From contig CAVVST010000001.1 in assembly GCA_963750995.1 (NCBI GenBank), positions 372,001 to 436,000 on the forward strand: 64,000 nucleotides of DNA, in the 5' to 3' direction. The stretch comes from CAVVST01 sp963750995. Lineage in GTDB: Bacteria; Acidobacteriota; Vicinamibacteria; Vicinamibacterales; UBA2999. This document shows, piece by piece, positions 1-9,967 of the stretch. Under the pieces are notes generated by a model. That model ran no database searches. It was given only the letters and a program-made list of their open reading frames with translations, and was not told the DNA's origin. Positions within the stretch are counted from its first letter, which is position 1; every line of letters begins with the position of its first letter. The position numbers were made by a program, and so were the translations under genes.

Positions 1-820
1 TCCCGCCGACCCGGCGGACAATGCCCCCGACTTCGCCTCGCGGCGGGCTCGCGCCTACCAGGTGTACTACGAGCACATGCCGATCCGGGCCGCGCAGCTG
101 CCAGTCGGACCCTCGCTGCAGCTCTATCGCCGGGTGCAGTTCGGCGAGATGCTCTCGGTCAACGTGCTCGACACGCGGCAGTACCGATCGCATCGCGCGC
201 CGGCGGCGTGCATGCTGACGGAGCGGGTCAACGGCTACTGTCCGAGTGCGCTCGATCCGACGCGAACGATCGAGGGTGCGGCGCAGCAGGCGTGGTTGAT
301 CAACGGGCTCGACCGTTCGACCGCTCGCTGGAACCTGCTCGCCAACCAGGTACCTTTCGCGCCCAACGACACGAATGCCGACCCCGCGATCCGCACCTTC
401 GGCGGCGAGAAGTGGGACGGCTATCCGGTCGACCGCCAGGCCGTGCTCGATTTCATCAGCGCCCGCGGGCTGACGAACACGGTGGTCATCACCGGCGACG
501 TCCATCAGAACTTCGTCCGGGACGTGCCGCCGGATTACGTGCGGCTCGACGCCAACCCGGTCGCCACCGAGTTCATCGGCACGTCAATCTCGAGCGGCGG
601 CGATCGCACGCTGAGCACCGTCTTCGGCGGCAACGTCAACAACCCGCACCTCCGCTTCTCGGACAACCATCATGGCTACGTCCGATGCGCAGTCACCGCC
701 GATCTCTGGCACGCTGACTACCGCGTCGTGCCATCGGTCGCGCAAACCGACGATGGCGGCATCGGAACGATCGCGTCGTTTGTCGTCGAGCAGCGACAGC
801 CGGGGGCCCAGTCAGCCTGA
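1..820 (+). CDS. PhoD-like alkaline phosphatase, 3' part
   Basis: The reading frame is open from the window edge, so the N-terminal part is missing; about 272 residues are present. The visible part matches the C-terminal half of the alkaline phosphatase D family, which are exported metal-dependent phosphomonoesterases or phosphodiesterases. Supporting motifs are VNVLDTRQYRSH near the start, the W-x-L-L-A-N-Q-V-P block, and TGDVHQNF around 490-510, equivalent to the metal-ligand GDVH motif of PhoD, followed by EFIGTSISSGG and a late DNHHGY. The stop at 818-820 is followed by two strong palindromes. Family assignment is fairly sure; substrate cannot be read from the sequence. Confidence 0.85.
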   Translation, partial: PADPADNAPDFASRRARAYQVYYEHMPIRAAQLPVGPSLQLYRRVQFGEMLSVNVLDTRQYRSHRAPAACMLTERVNGYCPSALDPTRTIEGAAQQAWLINGLDRSTARWNLLANQVPFAPNDTNADPAIRTFGGEKWDGYPVDRQAVLDFISARGLTNTVVITGDVHQNFVRDVPPDYVRLDANPVATEFIGTSISSGGDRTLSTVFGGNVNNPHLRFSDNHHGYVRCAVTADLWHADYRVVPSVAQTDDGGIGTIASFVVEQRQPGAQSA

Positions 821-854
821 GCGCCCCGTTGTTCGGGTTGAGTCACTGGGTGCC

Positions 855-936
855 GCGCACCGGAGACCTGAAGGTCTCCGGTGCGCTACCAGGTACGATA
901 TGCGACCACGGTAGCCGGAGGCCTTCAGGCCTCCGG
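855..936. repeat. Pair of intergenic palindromes
   Basis: Two hairpins lie between the PhoD gene and the first DUF5916 gene. The first has 14-bp perfect arms (855-868 and 873-886) around a TGAA loop. The second has 10-bp perfect arms (915-924 and 927-936) around two bases. There is no T run, so a simple intrinsic terminator is less likely than a REP-like dispersed element. The C-C-T-T-C-A-G-G type core resembles the palindromes at 10414-10470 and 19774-19874. Confidence 0.7.
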
Positions 937-962
937 ACGCTGTGTTACCATCCCGGCGGTAA

Positions 963-3155
963 ATGCCCCGGCGTCACCCCTTTCCCTTTCTATTTATTGG
1001 GTTTCTCCTGTTTGCGGCACCCGCCGTGGCGCAGCTGTCCGACGCGGAATTCGAGTCGATCCGGCTCGACAAAGTGGTCATCGCCGTACGCCTGAACGAA
1101 GCGATCACGCTCGACGGGCGGCTCGACGAGCCGGTCTGGCAGGCCGCGCTGCCCGCCACCGACTTCTACCAGAAGCTGCCCAACAACGGGGCGCCGGCGT
1201 CCGAGCGCACAGAGGTCCGTTTTGCGTACGACGACGACAACCTGTACATAGGAGTCACGGCGTTCGACAGCAGTCCCGAGCGGCTGCTGATCAAGGACCT
1301 GCGCGAGGACTTCGACTTCGGCACGACCGACCTGATTCAGGTGCTCATCGACAGCCTGCGCGACGGACGATCCGGCTTTACCTTCGTCGTCAACCCGGCC
1401 GGCGCCCGGCGCGACACCCAGGTCTCCAACAACGGCACCACGAACCAGGACTGGGACGGAGTCTGGGACGCCAAGGTCAGCCGCGATGAGAAGGCGTGGT
1501 TCGTCGAGTACATGATCCCGTTCAAGACGTTGCGGTTCTCGCTCGCGTCGAGCCAGGAATGGGGGCTCAACGTCAGCCGGAAGATCATGCACCTCAACGA
1601 AGAGAACAACTGGGCCCCGGTGCCGATCCGCTACAACGGCACCCGCCCGGCGCTCGCCGGCACGCTGCGCGGACTGGAGGACGTCCGGCAGGGACGCAAC
1701 CTGAAGATCAAGCCGTTCGTGATTGCCGGCGGCACGCAGGCGCGCGTGGCGGCTTCGCCGCTGCGGACCAACAGCGATTTCGACGGCGGGTTCGATTTCA
1801 AGTACAGCCTGACACCGTCGATGACGTTCGACGCTACCTACCGTACGGATTTCGCGCAGGTCGAAGTCGATCAGCAGCAGGTCAACCTCACCAGGTTCAA
1901 CCTGTTCTTTCCCGAGAAGCGGGACTTCTTTCTGGAGAACGCCGGTACCTTTACGTTCGGCGGCGTCGGGCAGTCGGTGTTCAGCACCAACGTCGGCAAC
2001 CTGGTGCCGTTCTTCAGCCGCCGCATCGGCCTCAGTGCGGCAGGTACGCCGATCCCGATCATCGGCGGCGCCCGCGTCTCGGGGCGCGCCGCCGGCTACG
2101 ACGTCGGCGTCCTGGCCATGAAGACCGAGGCGCTGGGGTCCACGCCCTCCAACAACTATCTGGTAAGCCGCGTGAAGCGGAACATCTTCAACACCTCCTG
2201 GGTGGGAGCGATCGTCACCGATCGCGAATCGGGAGTCGCCAACGACTACAACCGCGTCTACGGCCCCGACGTCCATCTGCAGTTCGATCAGATCGAGATC
2301 GACTCGTACATCCTGCGGAGCGACACCCCCGGGCGGCCGGGCCGCAACCAGGCGCGCAAGCTGCAGACGGCGTGGCGCGGCGACGAATTGAACCTCTCGG
2401 CCGAATACAACGCGGTGCAGCCGAACTTCAACCCGGAGGTGGGGTTCATCCGCCGCCCGAACATCTCCCAGTACAGCGGCGACGCGACCTGGCGCCCGCA
2501 GCTCCGGCGCAGCCGGGCGATCCGCAATCTGACGTTCGGTTCGAGCATCGATTACTACAACAACGGCGACGGCGAGATCGAGACGCGGATCCACGAGGGC
2601 ACGCTCGGCATCCAGTTCGAGAACAACGGGTCAGTGAACTTCACTGCCAACCAGACCTTCGATCGCCTGGTACGGCCGTTCGCAATCCGTCCCACGGTTG
2701 CCGTCCCGGTCGGCGACTATTTATACCGGCGCTACACCACGACCATGAGCACCGGGAACAACCGCAAGGTGGGCGTGACCGGCAACGTGAGCTGGGGCGA
2801 GTTCTGGGACGGCGACAGCCAGTCAGTCGGGGCAGGGCTCGACATCCGGCCGAACTACCATCTGAATCTCGACCTGAGCTACAGCCGCAACTACGTGACG
2901 CTGCCGTACGGGGAGTTCACGACGCAGCTGCTCGGGGCGCGCGTGATCTATGGATTCTCGCCGCGCGCGTTCTTCAACGCGTTCATTCAGTACAACGCCG
3001 ACACCCACCAGGTCAGCTCGAACCTGCGCTTCAACTTCACGCATCATCCGCTGAGCGACATCTATATCGTCTACAACGATCGCCGCGAGAGCACCGGCGG
3101 CGAATTGATCGAGCGCGCCTTCATCGTCAAAGTCACCAACCTGTTCAACTTCTGA
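963..3155 (+). CDS. DUF5916/CBM9-like outer-membrane barrel protein (copy 1)
   Basis: This 730-residue exported protein has a signal peptide (residues 1-23, ending APAVAQ). A CBM9-like beta-sandwich follows at about residues 35-240 (ITLDGRLDEPVW, then YDDDNLYIGV, DLIQVLIDS, EYMIPFKTLRF). The DUF5916 region fills the rest, with alternating polar and aromatic strands ending in a terminal Phe (KVTNLFNF), as in outer-membrane barrels. The family is common in Acidobacteriota and Bacteroidota; its function is unknown and a surface glycan or peptide role is only a guess. The start at TAA-ATG-CCCC has no Shine-Dalgarno, yet the same start context recurs at 10499. Paralogs lie at 10499 and 12709. Confidence 0.9.
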   Translation: MPRRHPFPFLFIGFLLFAAPAVAQLSDAEFESIRLDKVVIAVRLNEAITLDGRLDEPVWQAALPATDFYQKLPNNGAPASERTEVRFAYDDDNLYIGVTAFDSSPERLLIKDLREDFDFGTTDLIQVLIDSLRDGRSGFTFVVNPAGARRDTQVSNNGTTNQDWDGVWDAKVSRDEKAWFVEYMIPFKTLRFSLASSQEWGLNVSRKIMHLNEENNWAPVPIRYNGTRPALAGTLRGLEDVRQGRNLKIKPFVIAGGTQARVAASPLRTNSDFDGGFDFKYSLTPSMTFDATYRTDFAQVEVDQQQVNLTRFNLFFPEKRDFFLENAGTFTFGGVGQSVFSTNVGNLVPFFSRRIGLSAAGTPIPIIGGARVSGRAAGYDVGVLAMKTEALGSTPSNNYLVSRVKRNIFNTSWVGAIVTDRESGVANDYNRVYGPDVHLQFDQIEIDSYILRSDTPGRPGRNQARKLQTAWRGDELNLSAEYNAVQPNFNPEVGFIRRPNISQYSGDATWRPQLRRSRAIRNLTFGSSIDYYNNGDGEIETRIHEGTLGIQFENNGSVNFTANQTFDRLVRPFAIRPTVAVPVGDYLYRRYTTTMSTGNNRKVGVTGNVSWGEFWDGDSQSVGAGLDIRPNYHLNLDLSYSRNYVTLPYGEFTTQLLGARVIYGFSPRAFFNAFIQYNADTHQVSSNLRFNFTHHPLSDIYIVYNDRRESTGGELIERAFIVKVTNLFNF

Positions 3156-3328
3156 CTTGAAGACGTGGGCGTGCGCACTGGTCGCCATAAGTGATATAAG
3201 AGCCTCGCGAAACGGCTGATTCCTGTCGTTCGGCCAACCCAGTTCCGGCAATCCGCGTCCGGATGCACCGCAGCCCGACGCTCCGTGAGGTGACCGTCGC
3301 CTTCCGAGGGACACGAGGAGTTCACATC

Positions 3329-6300
3329 ATGCCGAGATGTCTGATCTGTTGTTCACGCGGTGCATTGATCCTCCTGCTGACCGCCGGCGCCGCCTGGGCG
3401 CAGGGGACAGCGCAACTGAGTGGTACGGTCCGCGACGAAAGCGGGGCCGTGCTGCCCGGCGTGAGCGTCACCGTGACGCAAACCGATACAGGCCTCGTTC
3501 GCACGACCGTGACCGATGACACGGGTGGCTACGTGCTGACGAACCTTCCGACCGGGCCCTACCGGCTCGAGGTTGCGCTCCAGGGATTCAGGACCTACGT
3601 GCAGACAGGCATCGTCCTGCAGGTGGGCGGGACGCCGACGGTCAATGCCGCACTCGCCGTGGGCTCGCTCGAGGAATCGGTCACTGTGGAGGCTGCGGCG
3701 CCGCTCGTCGACGTCCGCAGCGCGGGCATCAGCACGGTGGTGGACAACGAGGCGATCCTCGAGTTGCCGCTGCAGGGCCGCCAGGTCACCGACCTGATCG
3801 TGCTGGCCGGTGCCGCCGTCCAGACCGGCACCTCGTCCACCCGCAGCATGTCGGGCGGCGTGCTCATCTCCGTCGGTGGCGGCCTGCCGTTCGGTGTGGC
3901 CTACACGCTCGACGGGGCGGCGCACAATGACCCGCAGGGCAACACCAACCTGCCGCTGCCGTTCCCTGATGCGCTCCAGGAATTCCAGGTGGCGACCAGC
4001 GGCCTCTCTGCCGAGAGCGGCGTCAAGTCAGGCGCGTCGGTCAACGCGGTGACCAAGGCGGGCACGAATCGTTTCTCCGGAAGCGGCTTCGAGTTCCTGC
4101 GCGATCGTCGCTTTAACGCCCCGCTGCATTTTGCGGCGTTCGGCGCGGACGGCAAGCAGGTTGATGATGGCCTCCGGCGCAACCAGTTCGGCGGCACCCT
4201 GGGCGGTCCCATCGTCCGCGACAAGCTGTTCTTCTTCGGCGCCTACCAGGGCACCATCCTGCGTCAGGTGCCGACGGGCAACATTTCGTACGTGCCGACG
4301 GCGCAGATGCTCGCCGGCGACTTCACGACGATCACGTCGCCGCAGTGCGCCGGACGGCAGATCAACCTCGGCGCCCCGTTCGTCGGCAACCGCATCAGTC
4401 CGGCCCTCTTCAGCCCGGCGGCGTTGAACCTCGTCGCGAAGCTGCCGCAGACCACGAATCCGTGTGGCGAAATCAAGTGGGAACAAGCCGGAAACGAGGA
4501 CCAGCACATGCCGGTCGCCAGGGTCGACTTCCAGGTGACCAACAACCAATTGCTCTTTGGCCGGTACCTGGGAACCAAGATCAGCACTCCGCCATCGTGG
4601 TCCGGCCCGGGCGACAACATTCTCAAGACCACGCTGTCTGGTGCCCTCAACCAGCTCCACTCGGTGGTGCTGGGTCACACCCAGGTCGTAAGCGCGTCGG
4701 TCGTCAACGCGCTACGAGTCACCTACAACCATACGACTGTGCAGCGGTACCAACCGGACGGCTTTTTCAGCCCGGCGGATGTCGGCGTGAAGATGTTCAG
4801 CTATCCGCCCGCCAACCAGTTCTCGCTGACCGTCACCAACAACTTCGAGCTGATGAGCGGAACAGCGACGCAGCGAAAAACGTTCAACAAGCTCGCCGGG
4901 GTGTCCGACGACGTGACCGTGGTGCGGGGGCGCCATCAGCTCGGCTTCGGGGCCGACGTGCGGCGCTGGAAATTGGATTCCGTTGGCACCTCCCGCACCG
5001 GCGGCACGTGGACCGTTGACGGCAGCGCGACCGGGCACAGCCTTGCGGATCTCCTGACCGGACGTGTCGCGCGGCTCGAGATCGGCGGCCCGAACATCCT
5101 CGATATTCACAACTGGTACCTGGGCGCGTACGCGCAGGACGCGTGGCGCCTGTCAGACCGGGTGACGCTCAACGGCGGCGTGCGGTGGGAGCCGTACTTC
5201 GGCCAGTCGGTCGACAACAACGCGATTGTGATCTTCAGGGAGGAGAACTTCGACCAGGGCATCCGAAGTCAGGTTTTCCTCAATGCGCCGCCGGGACTGA
5301 TCTATCCCGGGGACGAGGGTTTCCCGGAGGGGAAGACCGGGTTGGACATCCAGTGGTGGAACCTGGCGCCGCGCGTGGGCGTGGCGTGGGACGTCCGCGG
5401 CGATGGCCGCCTCGCCGTGCGATCGTCGTACTCGATGGGGTATGACTTCATGGCCGGGGAGTACCACAACATCAACGCCGGGGCGCCGCCGTTCGGCAAC
5501 CGCTCGCTCATCAACGATCCGCCGGGCCGCATGGACGACCCCTGGGGCCATCTCGGTGGCGATCCTCACCCCATCGTCCTCAGTCCGAACGTGGCCTACA
5601 TCCCGTTTGGCGCGTTTGGCTCCATGGATCCCGGCATCAATTCACCACGGGTGCAGCAGTGGAACGTGATGGTCGAGCAGCAGCTCGGGACCAATTGGGG
5701 GGTGTCGGCGACGTATCTGGGCAGCTACGCCGACCGGCTGTGGGCGCAGACAGCAGTCAACCCCGGCGTGTTCCTGGGGCTGGGTCCATGCACGCTCAAC
5801 ACCGCCACGGGCCCGAGAACTTTCCCGGTCTGCTCGACCAACGCGAACCTGAACGAGCGGCGCAGGCTGTCTCTGGAAAATCCAGTCAGGGCGTCCCAAA
5901 TCGGCGCCCTCGACCTCAACTCGGACGTGGGGTGGCAGAAATATAAGGGTCTGAAGCTGGCGGCGCGGCATCGGACGGTGACCGGCGTCAGCCTCAACGC
6001 GAGCTACACGCTGTCGCAGTGCAAGGGCACGCCGACCGCCACCGCCTTCAATCAGACCAGCGCCGGCTATACGAATCCGGACGACCCCGATCTCGACGCC
6101 GGTTACTGCGATCAGGACCGCACGCACCTGGGCACGCTCAACATGGGCTACCAGACGCCGGATGTGGGTAGTGGCGTCGTGCACGCGCTGGCGTCGGGCT
6201 GGCGGCTGTCGGGCATTCTCAGCGCGCGCTCGGGAGGCCGGCTCAACATCACCAGCGGCGTCGACCGCGCGTTCAACGGTATCTCGGCACAGCGGCCCGA

Positions 6301-6667
6301 CAGCGTCCCCGGGGTCGACGACATCTATGGGCCAGGCAGGAACGCATCCGGCCTGGAACCTGGCCAGCAGATCGACAACTACTTCAACCGCGACGCCTTT
6401 GTGCTGCCGGCGGCGGGCGCCGTGGGCAATCTCACCCGCAACATCGCGGTGGGGCCGGCGTTCTGGCAGATCGACCTGGCGATTTCGAAGCTGATCTCAG
6501 TCGCCGGGATGCAGCGGCTGGAGCTGCGGCTCGAGTCGTTCAACCTGCTGAACACCTTCAACTGGGGTAATCCGGCGATCAACTTGAACGCGGCGACGTT
6601 CGGGCGCATCACCACGCAGAGCGGTGATCCGCGCATCCTGCAATTCGGCGTGAAGTACAACTTCTAG
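3329..6667 (+). CDS. Oar-like TonB-dependent receptor with carboxypeptidase-regulatory domain (copy 1)
   Basis: About 1112 residues. The ATG at 3329 is chosen because GAGGAG lies eight bases upstream and a signal peptide follows directly (ends AGAAWAQ); a longer frame from 3263 has no such support. Domain order: CarboxypepD_reg-like Ig fold (TAQLSGTVRDESGAVLPGVSV, residues about 25-110), a plug-like segment (LPLQGRQVTDLIVLAG), then a long Oar-type barrel ending QFGVKYNF with terminal Phe. Such receptors move large substrates across the outer membrane using TonB energy; the ligand is unknown. Three paralogs lie at 20935, 24333 and 32220. The next gene, a Tat-exported ThDP enzyme, starts 26 bases downstream and may be co-transcribed. 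Confidence 0.93.
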   Translation: MPRCLICCSRGALILLLTAGAAWAQGTAQLSGTVRDESGAVLPGVSVTVTQTDTGLVRTTVTDDTGGYVLTNLPTGPYRLEVALQGFRTYVQTGIVLQVGGTPTVNAALAVGSLEESVTVEAAAPLVDVRSAGISTVVDNEAILELPLQGRQVTDLIVLAGAAVQTGTSSTRSMSGGVLISVGGGLPFGVAYTLDGAAHNDPQGNTNLPLPFPDALQEFQVATSGLSAESGVKSGASVNAVTKAGTNRFSGSGFEFLRDRRFNAPLHFAAFGADGKQVDDGLRRNQFGGTLGGPIVRDKLFFFGAYQGTILRQVPTGNISYVPTAQMLAGDFTTITSPQCAGRQINLGAPFVGNRISPALFSPAALNLVAKLPQTTNPCGEIKWEQAGNEDQHMPVARVDFQVTNNQLLFGRYLGTKISTPPSWSGPGDNILKTTLSGALNQLHSVVLGHTQVVSASVVNALRVTYNHTTVQRYQPDGFFSPADVGVKMFSYPPANQFSLTVTNNFELMSGTATQRKTFNKLAGVSDDVTVVRGRHQLGFGADVRRWKLDSVGTSRTGGTWTVDGSATGHSLADLLTGRVARLEIGGPNILDIHNWYLGAYAQDAWRLSDRVTLNGGVRWEPYFGQSVDNNAIVIFREENFDQGIRSQVFLNAPPGLIYPGDEGFPEGKTGLDIQWWNLAPRVGVAWDVRGDGRLAVRSSYSMGYDFMAGEYHNINAGAPPFGNRSLINDPPGRMDDPWGHLGGDPHPIVLSPNVAYIPFGAFGSMDPGINSPRVQQWNVMVEQQLGTNWGVSATYLGSYADRLWAQTAVNPGVFLGLGPCTLNTATGPRTFPVCSTNANLNERRRLSLENPVRASQIGALDLNSDVGWQKYKGLKLAARHRTVTGVSLNASYTLSQCKGTPTATAFNQTSAGYTNPDDPDLDAGYCDQDRTHLGTLNMGYQTPDVGSGVVHALASGWRLSGILSARSGGRLNITSGVDRAFNGISAQRPDSVPGVDDIYGPGRNASGLEPGQQIDNYFNRDAFVLPAAGAVGNLTRNIAVGPAFWQIDLAISKLISVAGMQRLELRLESFNLLNTFNWGNPAINLNAATFGRITTQSGDPRILQFGVKYNF

Positions 6668-6692
6668 AATCGACGTCCGAAGGAGTGTTGTG

Positions 6693-8598
6693 ATGGCGAA
6701 GTCGAAAACGAATCACCCCGATCGGCGCGAGTTTCTCAAAGGCGCAGCGGTTGGTGCTGCCGCCCTGGCGGCGAAGCCCGCGATTGCAGCGGCAGCCGAA
6801 CCGCAAGCGCCCGCCGTGGCGGTGCCCTCGGCTCAGGCGCTGGCCGCCGAGACCCAGCCGGTCTCGGCGGATGTGCAGGCACTGATCGAAGACCATCCGG
6901 GCTCTGACTTCATGGTCGATGTGCTCAAGCATCTCGGCTTCGAGTACATCGCCGCCAACCCCGGATCGAGTTTTCGTTCACTGCACGAGTCGATCGTGAA
7001 CTACGGCGGGAACAAGGCCCCGGAGCTGCTCACCTGCTGCCACGAAGAGTCATCGGCGTTCATGGCGTGCGGCTATGCCAAGGTGGAAGGCAAGCCGATG
7101 GCGATCATGGCGCATAGCACCGTCGGCCTGCAGCACGCGTCGATCGGCATCTATGAGGCCTTTGGCGGACAGGTACCTGTTTTCATCATTCTCGGCAACA
7201 CGATCGATGCCGTCACGCGGCGCCCGGGCGTGGAGTGGAGTCACAGCGCGCAGGATGCGGCGGCAATGGTCCGTGACTACACCAAGTGGGACGATCTGCC
7301 GATCTCGCTTCCGCACTTCGCCGAGTCCGCCATGCGTGCCTACAAGATCGCCATGACGCCGCCGATGGGACCGGTCGTGCTGGTGGCCGACAGCCATCTG
7401 CAGGAAACCGGCATGGCCGGCCACGGTGGTCCGCTGCGCATGCCGAAACTCACGCTGGCGAGGCCGCCCGCGGCAGACGCCGGGGCGGTGGCGGAGCTGG
7501 CGGCGCTCCTCGTCGCGGCGGAGAACCCTGTCATTCTCGGGCAGGCCGCACGCACACCGGAAGGTATGCGGCTGCTGGTTGAACTGGCCGAGACGCTTCA
7601 GGCGCCGGTCTCGGGTGGAATCATTCCCGTCGCGTCATCCCCTCAGGCAGGGTGGCGGCGGACTGATTCGGAATGCGGACCTGATTGTGGGCCTGGACGT
7701 CAATGACTTGTGGGGGACCGTCAACACCTACCTGGATCAACAGACGCGCAGCTCTCAGCTGCTCACCAAGCAGGGCGCCAAGCTCGTGAGCATTACCTCG
7801 AGCGACCTCTATCTGAAGAGCAACTATCAGAATTTCCAGCGCTACACCGAAGTCGACATGGCGATCGCCGCCGATCCAGAGGCGACGCTGCCATCCCTGA
7901 TCGAAGCAGTCAAGAAACTGGTGACCCCGGAGCGCCGAAGGATCTTCGAAGAGCGTGGAAAGAGGCTGGCCGCCGCTTCCATACAAGCGCTGGAACAGGC
8001 TCGCACTGCAGCGACGTTTGGCTGGAATGCAAGCCCGGTCAGCACCGCCCGCCTGTCCGCTGAACTCTGGAACGCCATCAAGGATCACGACTGGGCGAAC
8101 GTGGGAGGGGTCGGTGGCGGCGCGCTGTGGAACGTGGACAAGCACTATCAGGTCATTGACGGAGGTGGCGTCGCTGCCGAAGGAGGCGATTTGCCCACGG
8201 CCGTGGGCGCAGCGCTGGCCCACCGCAGGCATGGCCGACTCGCGGTCAGCATCCAGAAGGATGGCGATTTCATGTATGCCCCTGGAGCCTTGTGGACGGC
8301 TGCGCATCACCGCATCCCGTTCCTCAGCGTGATGTACAACAACCGCGCCTATCACCAGGAAGTCATGCACATCCAGCGGATGGCGAACCGGCATCAGCGG
8401 GGGATTACGAACGCTGGTATCGGCAATACGCTCGACCATCCCGCCATCGACTATGCGGCTATGGCGCGTGCCATGGGCGTGCATGGCGAAGGCCCGATCA
8501 CGAATCCCAACGATCTCGGGCCCGCGATCAAGCGCGCCGTGGATGTCGTTCTGCGCGGCGAGCCGGCCCTGGTCGACGTCGTGACTCAACCCCGATAG
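6693..8598 (+). CDS. Tat-exported ThDP-dependent enzyme, acetolactate synthase-like (frameshifted)
   Basis: Start ATG at 6693 follows AGGAG with seven bases between. The N-terminus carries a twin-arginine signal (DRREFLKG, then an Ala-rich stretch), so the folded enzyme should be exported. The ThDP N domain has the activating Glu in CCHEESSAFMACGYAK (about residue 117). The C-terminal cofactor domain has KDGDFMYAPG, with YNNRAYHQE about 26 residues later, the GD-x-NN ThDP/metal motif. Frame 0 becomes frame 1 near 7620; removing one base restores continuity into SFPSRHP, giving about 634 residues. Family members do acetolactate, benzoylformate or oxalyl-CoA type chemistry; the substrate here is unknown. 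A small cytochrome c follows after eight bases. Confidence 0.85.
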
Positions 8599-8606
8599 GA
8601 GGCAAT

Positions 8607-9019
8607 GTGACGAGGGTCATCGCGATGCTCGCCCTATCTCTGGCCTCGACTCTTCTGATGGCTGCTGCCACGCTGGAAGCGCAGCAGAATCCGGGGTCGG
8701 CTTCCGATGTGCGTACCCGCCTGCTCCAAGCGCTCAGGGCGCGCCCAAGGGTGATGCGGAAAATGGAAAGAAGATCTACTCGAGCTACGGGTGCTACCAG
8801 TGCCATGGTTACGCCGCTCACGGTGGCCCGGGGCCGCGATTAGCTCCACGTCCCTCTGCCTTCGCGGCGTTTGCGAGATATGTCCGCAGACCCACGGCAC
8901 AGATGCCACCGTATACCGCGAAAGTCGTCTCGGATCAGGAACTCGCTGACATTTATGCTTTCCTGCTGACGATACCGCCGCCGCCCGCCGCGAACACCAT
9001 TCCGATTCTGTCCCGCTAG
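8607..9019 (+). CDS. Small exported c-type cytochrome (frameshifted)
   Basis: Start GTG at 8607 has AGGAGG directly upstream (8598-8603) and opens a signal peptide ending LEAQQ. The heme motif CYQCH is at 8792-8806 in another frame, preceded by GDAENGKKIYSSYG, which is typical of class I cytochrome c, and followed by MPPYTAKVVSDQELADIYAFLLTIP with the likely axial Met. The two parts join if one base is restored near 8690-8720, giving about 137 residues. It sits eight bases after the Tat-exported ThDP enzyme and is a plausible electron acceptor for it; that link is inferred from position only. Confidence 0.75.
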
Positions 9020-9065
9020 GTCGGGCCCGTAGCACGGAGTGCGAGGAACAGACAGGGAGCAGACG

Positions 9066-9923
9066 ATGCGAAAAACGAGCACGCGCGTACTCGCCGGCGT
9101 AGCGGGCGTGCTGTTGCTGTCGGCGCTGGCCGCTGCTCAGGCAAAGCGATGCGCCACGTTCGCCGTGGAAATATTATCCGGAGGATGCGAGGGCCAACGT
9201 CGGACCCGGCGGGCCCGCGCCGGTGCGCGATCTGACCGGGACATGGGCAGGAGAGTCGTCTGGCGCGGGTGTTCGACGCGCCTATCCGTCCCGAGAGTCC
9301 GCCACCGCTGACGCCGTTGGGCAAGCAGTTGTTCGACCGGAACAAGGCGCAAGGCGATGATGTCCTGATCGCCGACACCGAACGATCCCCATCTCCGATA
9401 CTGCGATCCGTTTGGCTTTCCCCGGAACATGAACGACCAGATTCGTTCGATGACGATCACCGCGCTGCCGGACCGGACCTTTGTCTTGATCGCGTTCCAG
9501 ACTATCTGGCGTGAGATTTGGACGGACGGGCGAGCCCTGCCTGCCAACGTGGGCGGCAGGGGCAGGGACGCTCACGATCCAACCTACAACGGCTACTCGG
9601 TGGGTCGCTGGGAGGACGACTACACCTTCGTGGTGGAGACAACCGGGATGGACCCGGAGACCTGGGCCACCGAGGCGCGGCTATCCCCATAGCGTCGACG
9701 CGCGCGTGACGGAACGCTTTCAGCGGAAGAGCAAGAACGATCTGACGCTGACGACGACCATGGATGACCCGAAGCTCTACACCAGACCGTCAGTCTCGGG
9801 GAAGTCTATTTCCGGTGGATTCCGAGCCAGACATTTTTCAACACGACCTGCATTCCGTCGTCGCTGCAGCGGTACTTGAAAGAGATGGCCGATCCGGCCG
9901 GCAAGCCCAGTGCGGCACGGTAG
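9066..9923 (+). CDS. Exported VTER-DP family protein, heavily frameshifted
   Basis: Start ATG at 9066 follows a GGGAG site and a signal peptide (VAGVLLLSALAAAQA). The frame then breaks about five times (near 9150, 9285, 9380, 9670 and 9790). With four bases removed and one restored, a continuous protein of about 284 residues appears: WKYYPEDARANVGPGGPAPVR, NDPHLRYCDPFGFPR, NGYSVGRWEDDYTFVVETTG, then RVTERFQR, LTTTMDDPKLYTRP and a C-terminal half ending SAAR. The GRWE...VVxTT...VTERF...DDPxxYTRP pattern is shared with the genes at 16515, 18499, 19889, 27716, 30162 and 30917. I know no named function. It could be a true pseudogene, but neighbouring error patterns favour sequencing error. Confidence 0.65.
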
Positions 9924-9967
9924 CCCAATTCGCGATCGCCAGCGGAATTGATTTCTGGAGGTGCACG

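Noticed and set aside
990..2594. Long open frame on the minus strand opposite the first DUF5916 gene (also 10520-11821, 12622-14103, 25041-26657, 47927-49249, 52499-53851, 54260-55660).
   Set aside because: These mirror the codon pattern of strong + strand genes in high-GC DNA, give low-complexity Arg/Ala/His/Val-rich products and match no family.
3156..3328. Promoter for TonB receptor copy 1 (GATATA near 3192).
   Set aside because: No -35 element at a usable distance; the candidate TTGAAG is about 29 bases away.
6693..8598. Naming the ThDP enzyme ilvB.
   Set aside because: The Tat signal and the neighbourhood do not fit branched-chain amino acid synthesis, and no ilvN or ilvC is nearby.
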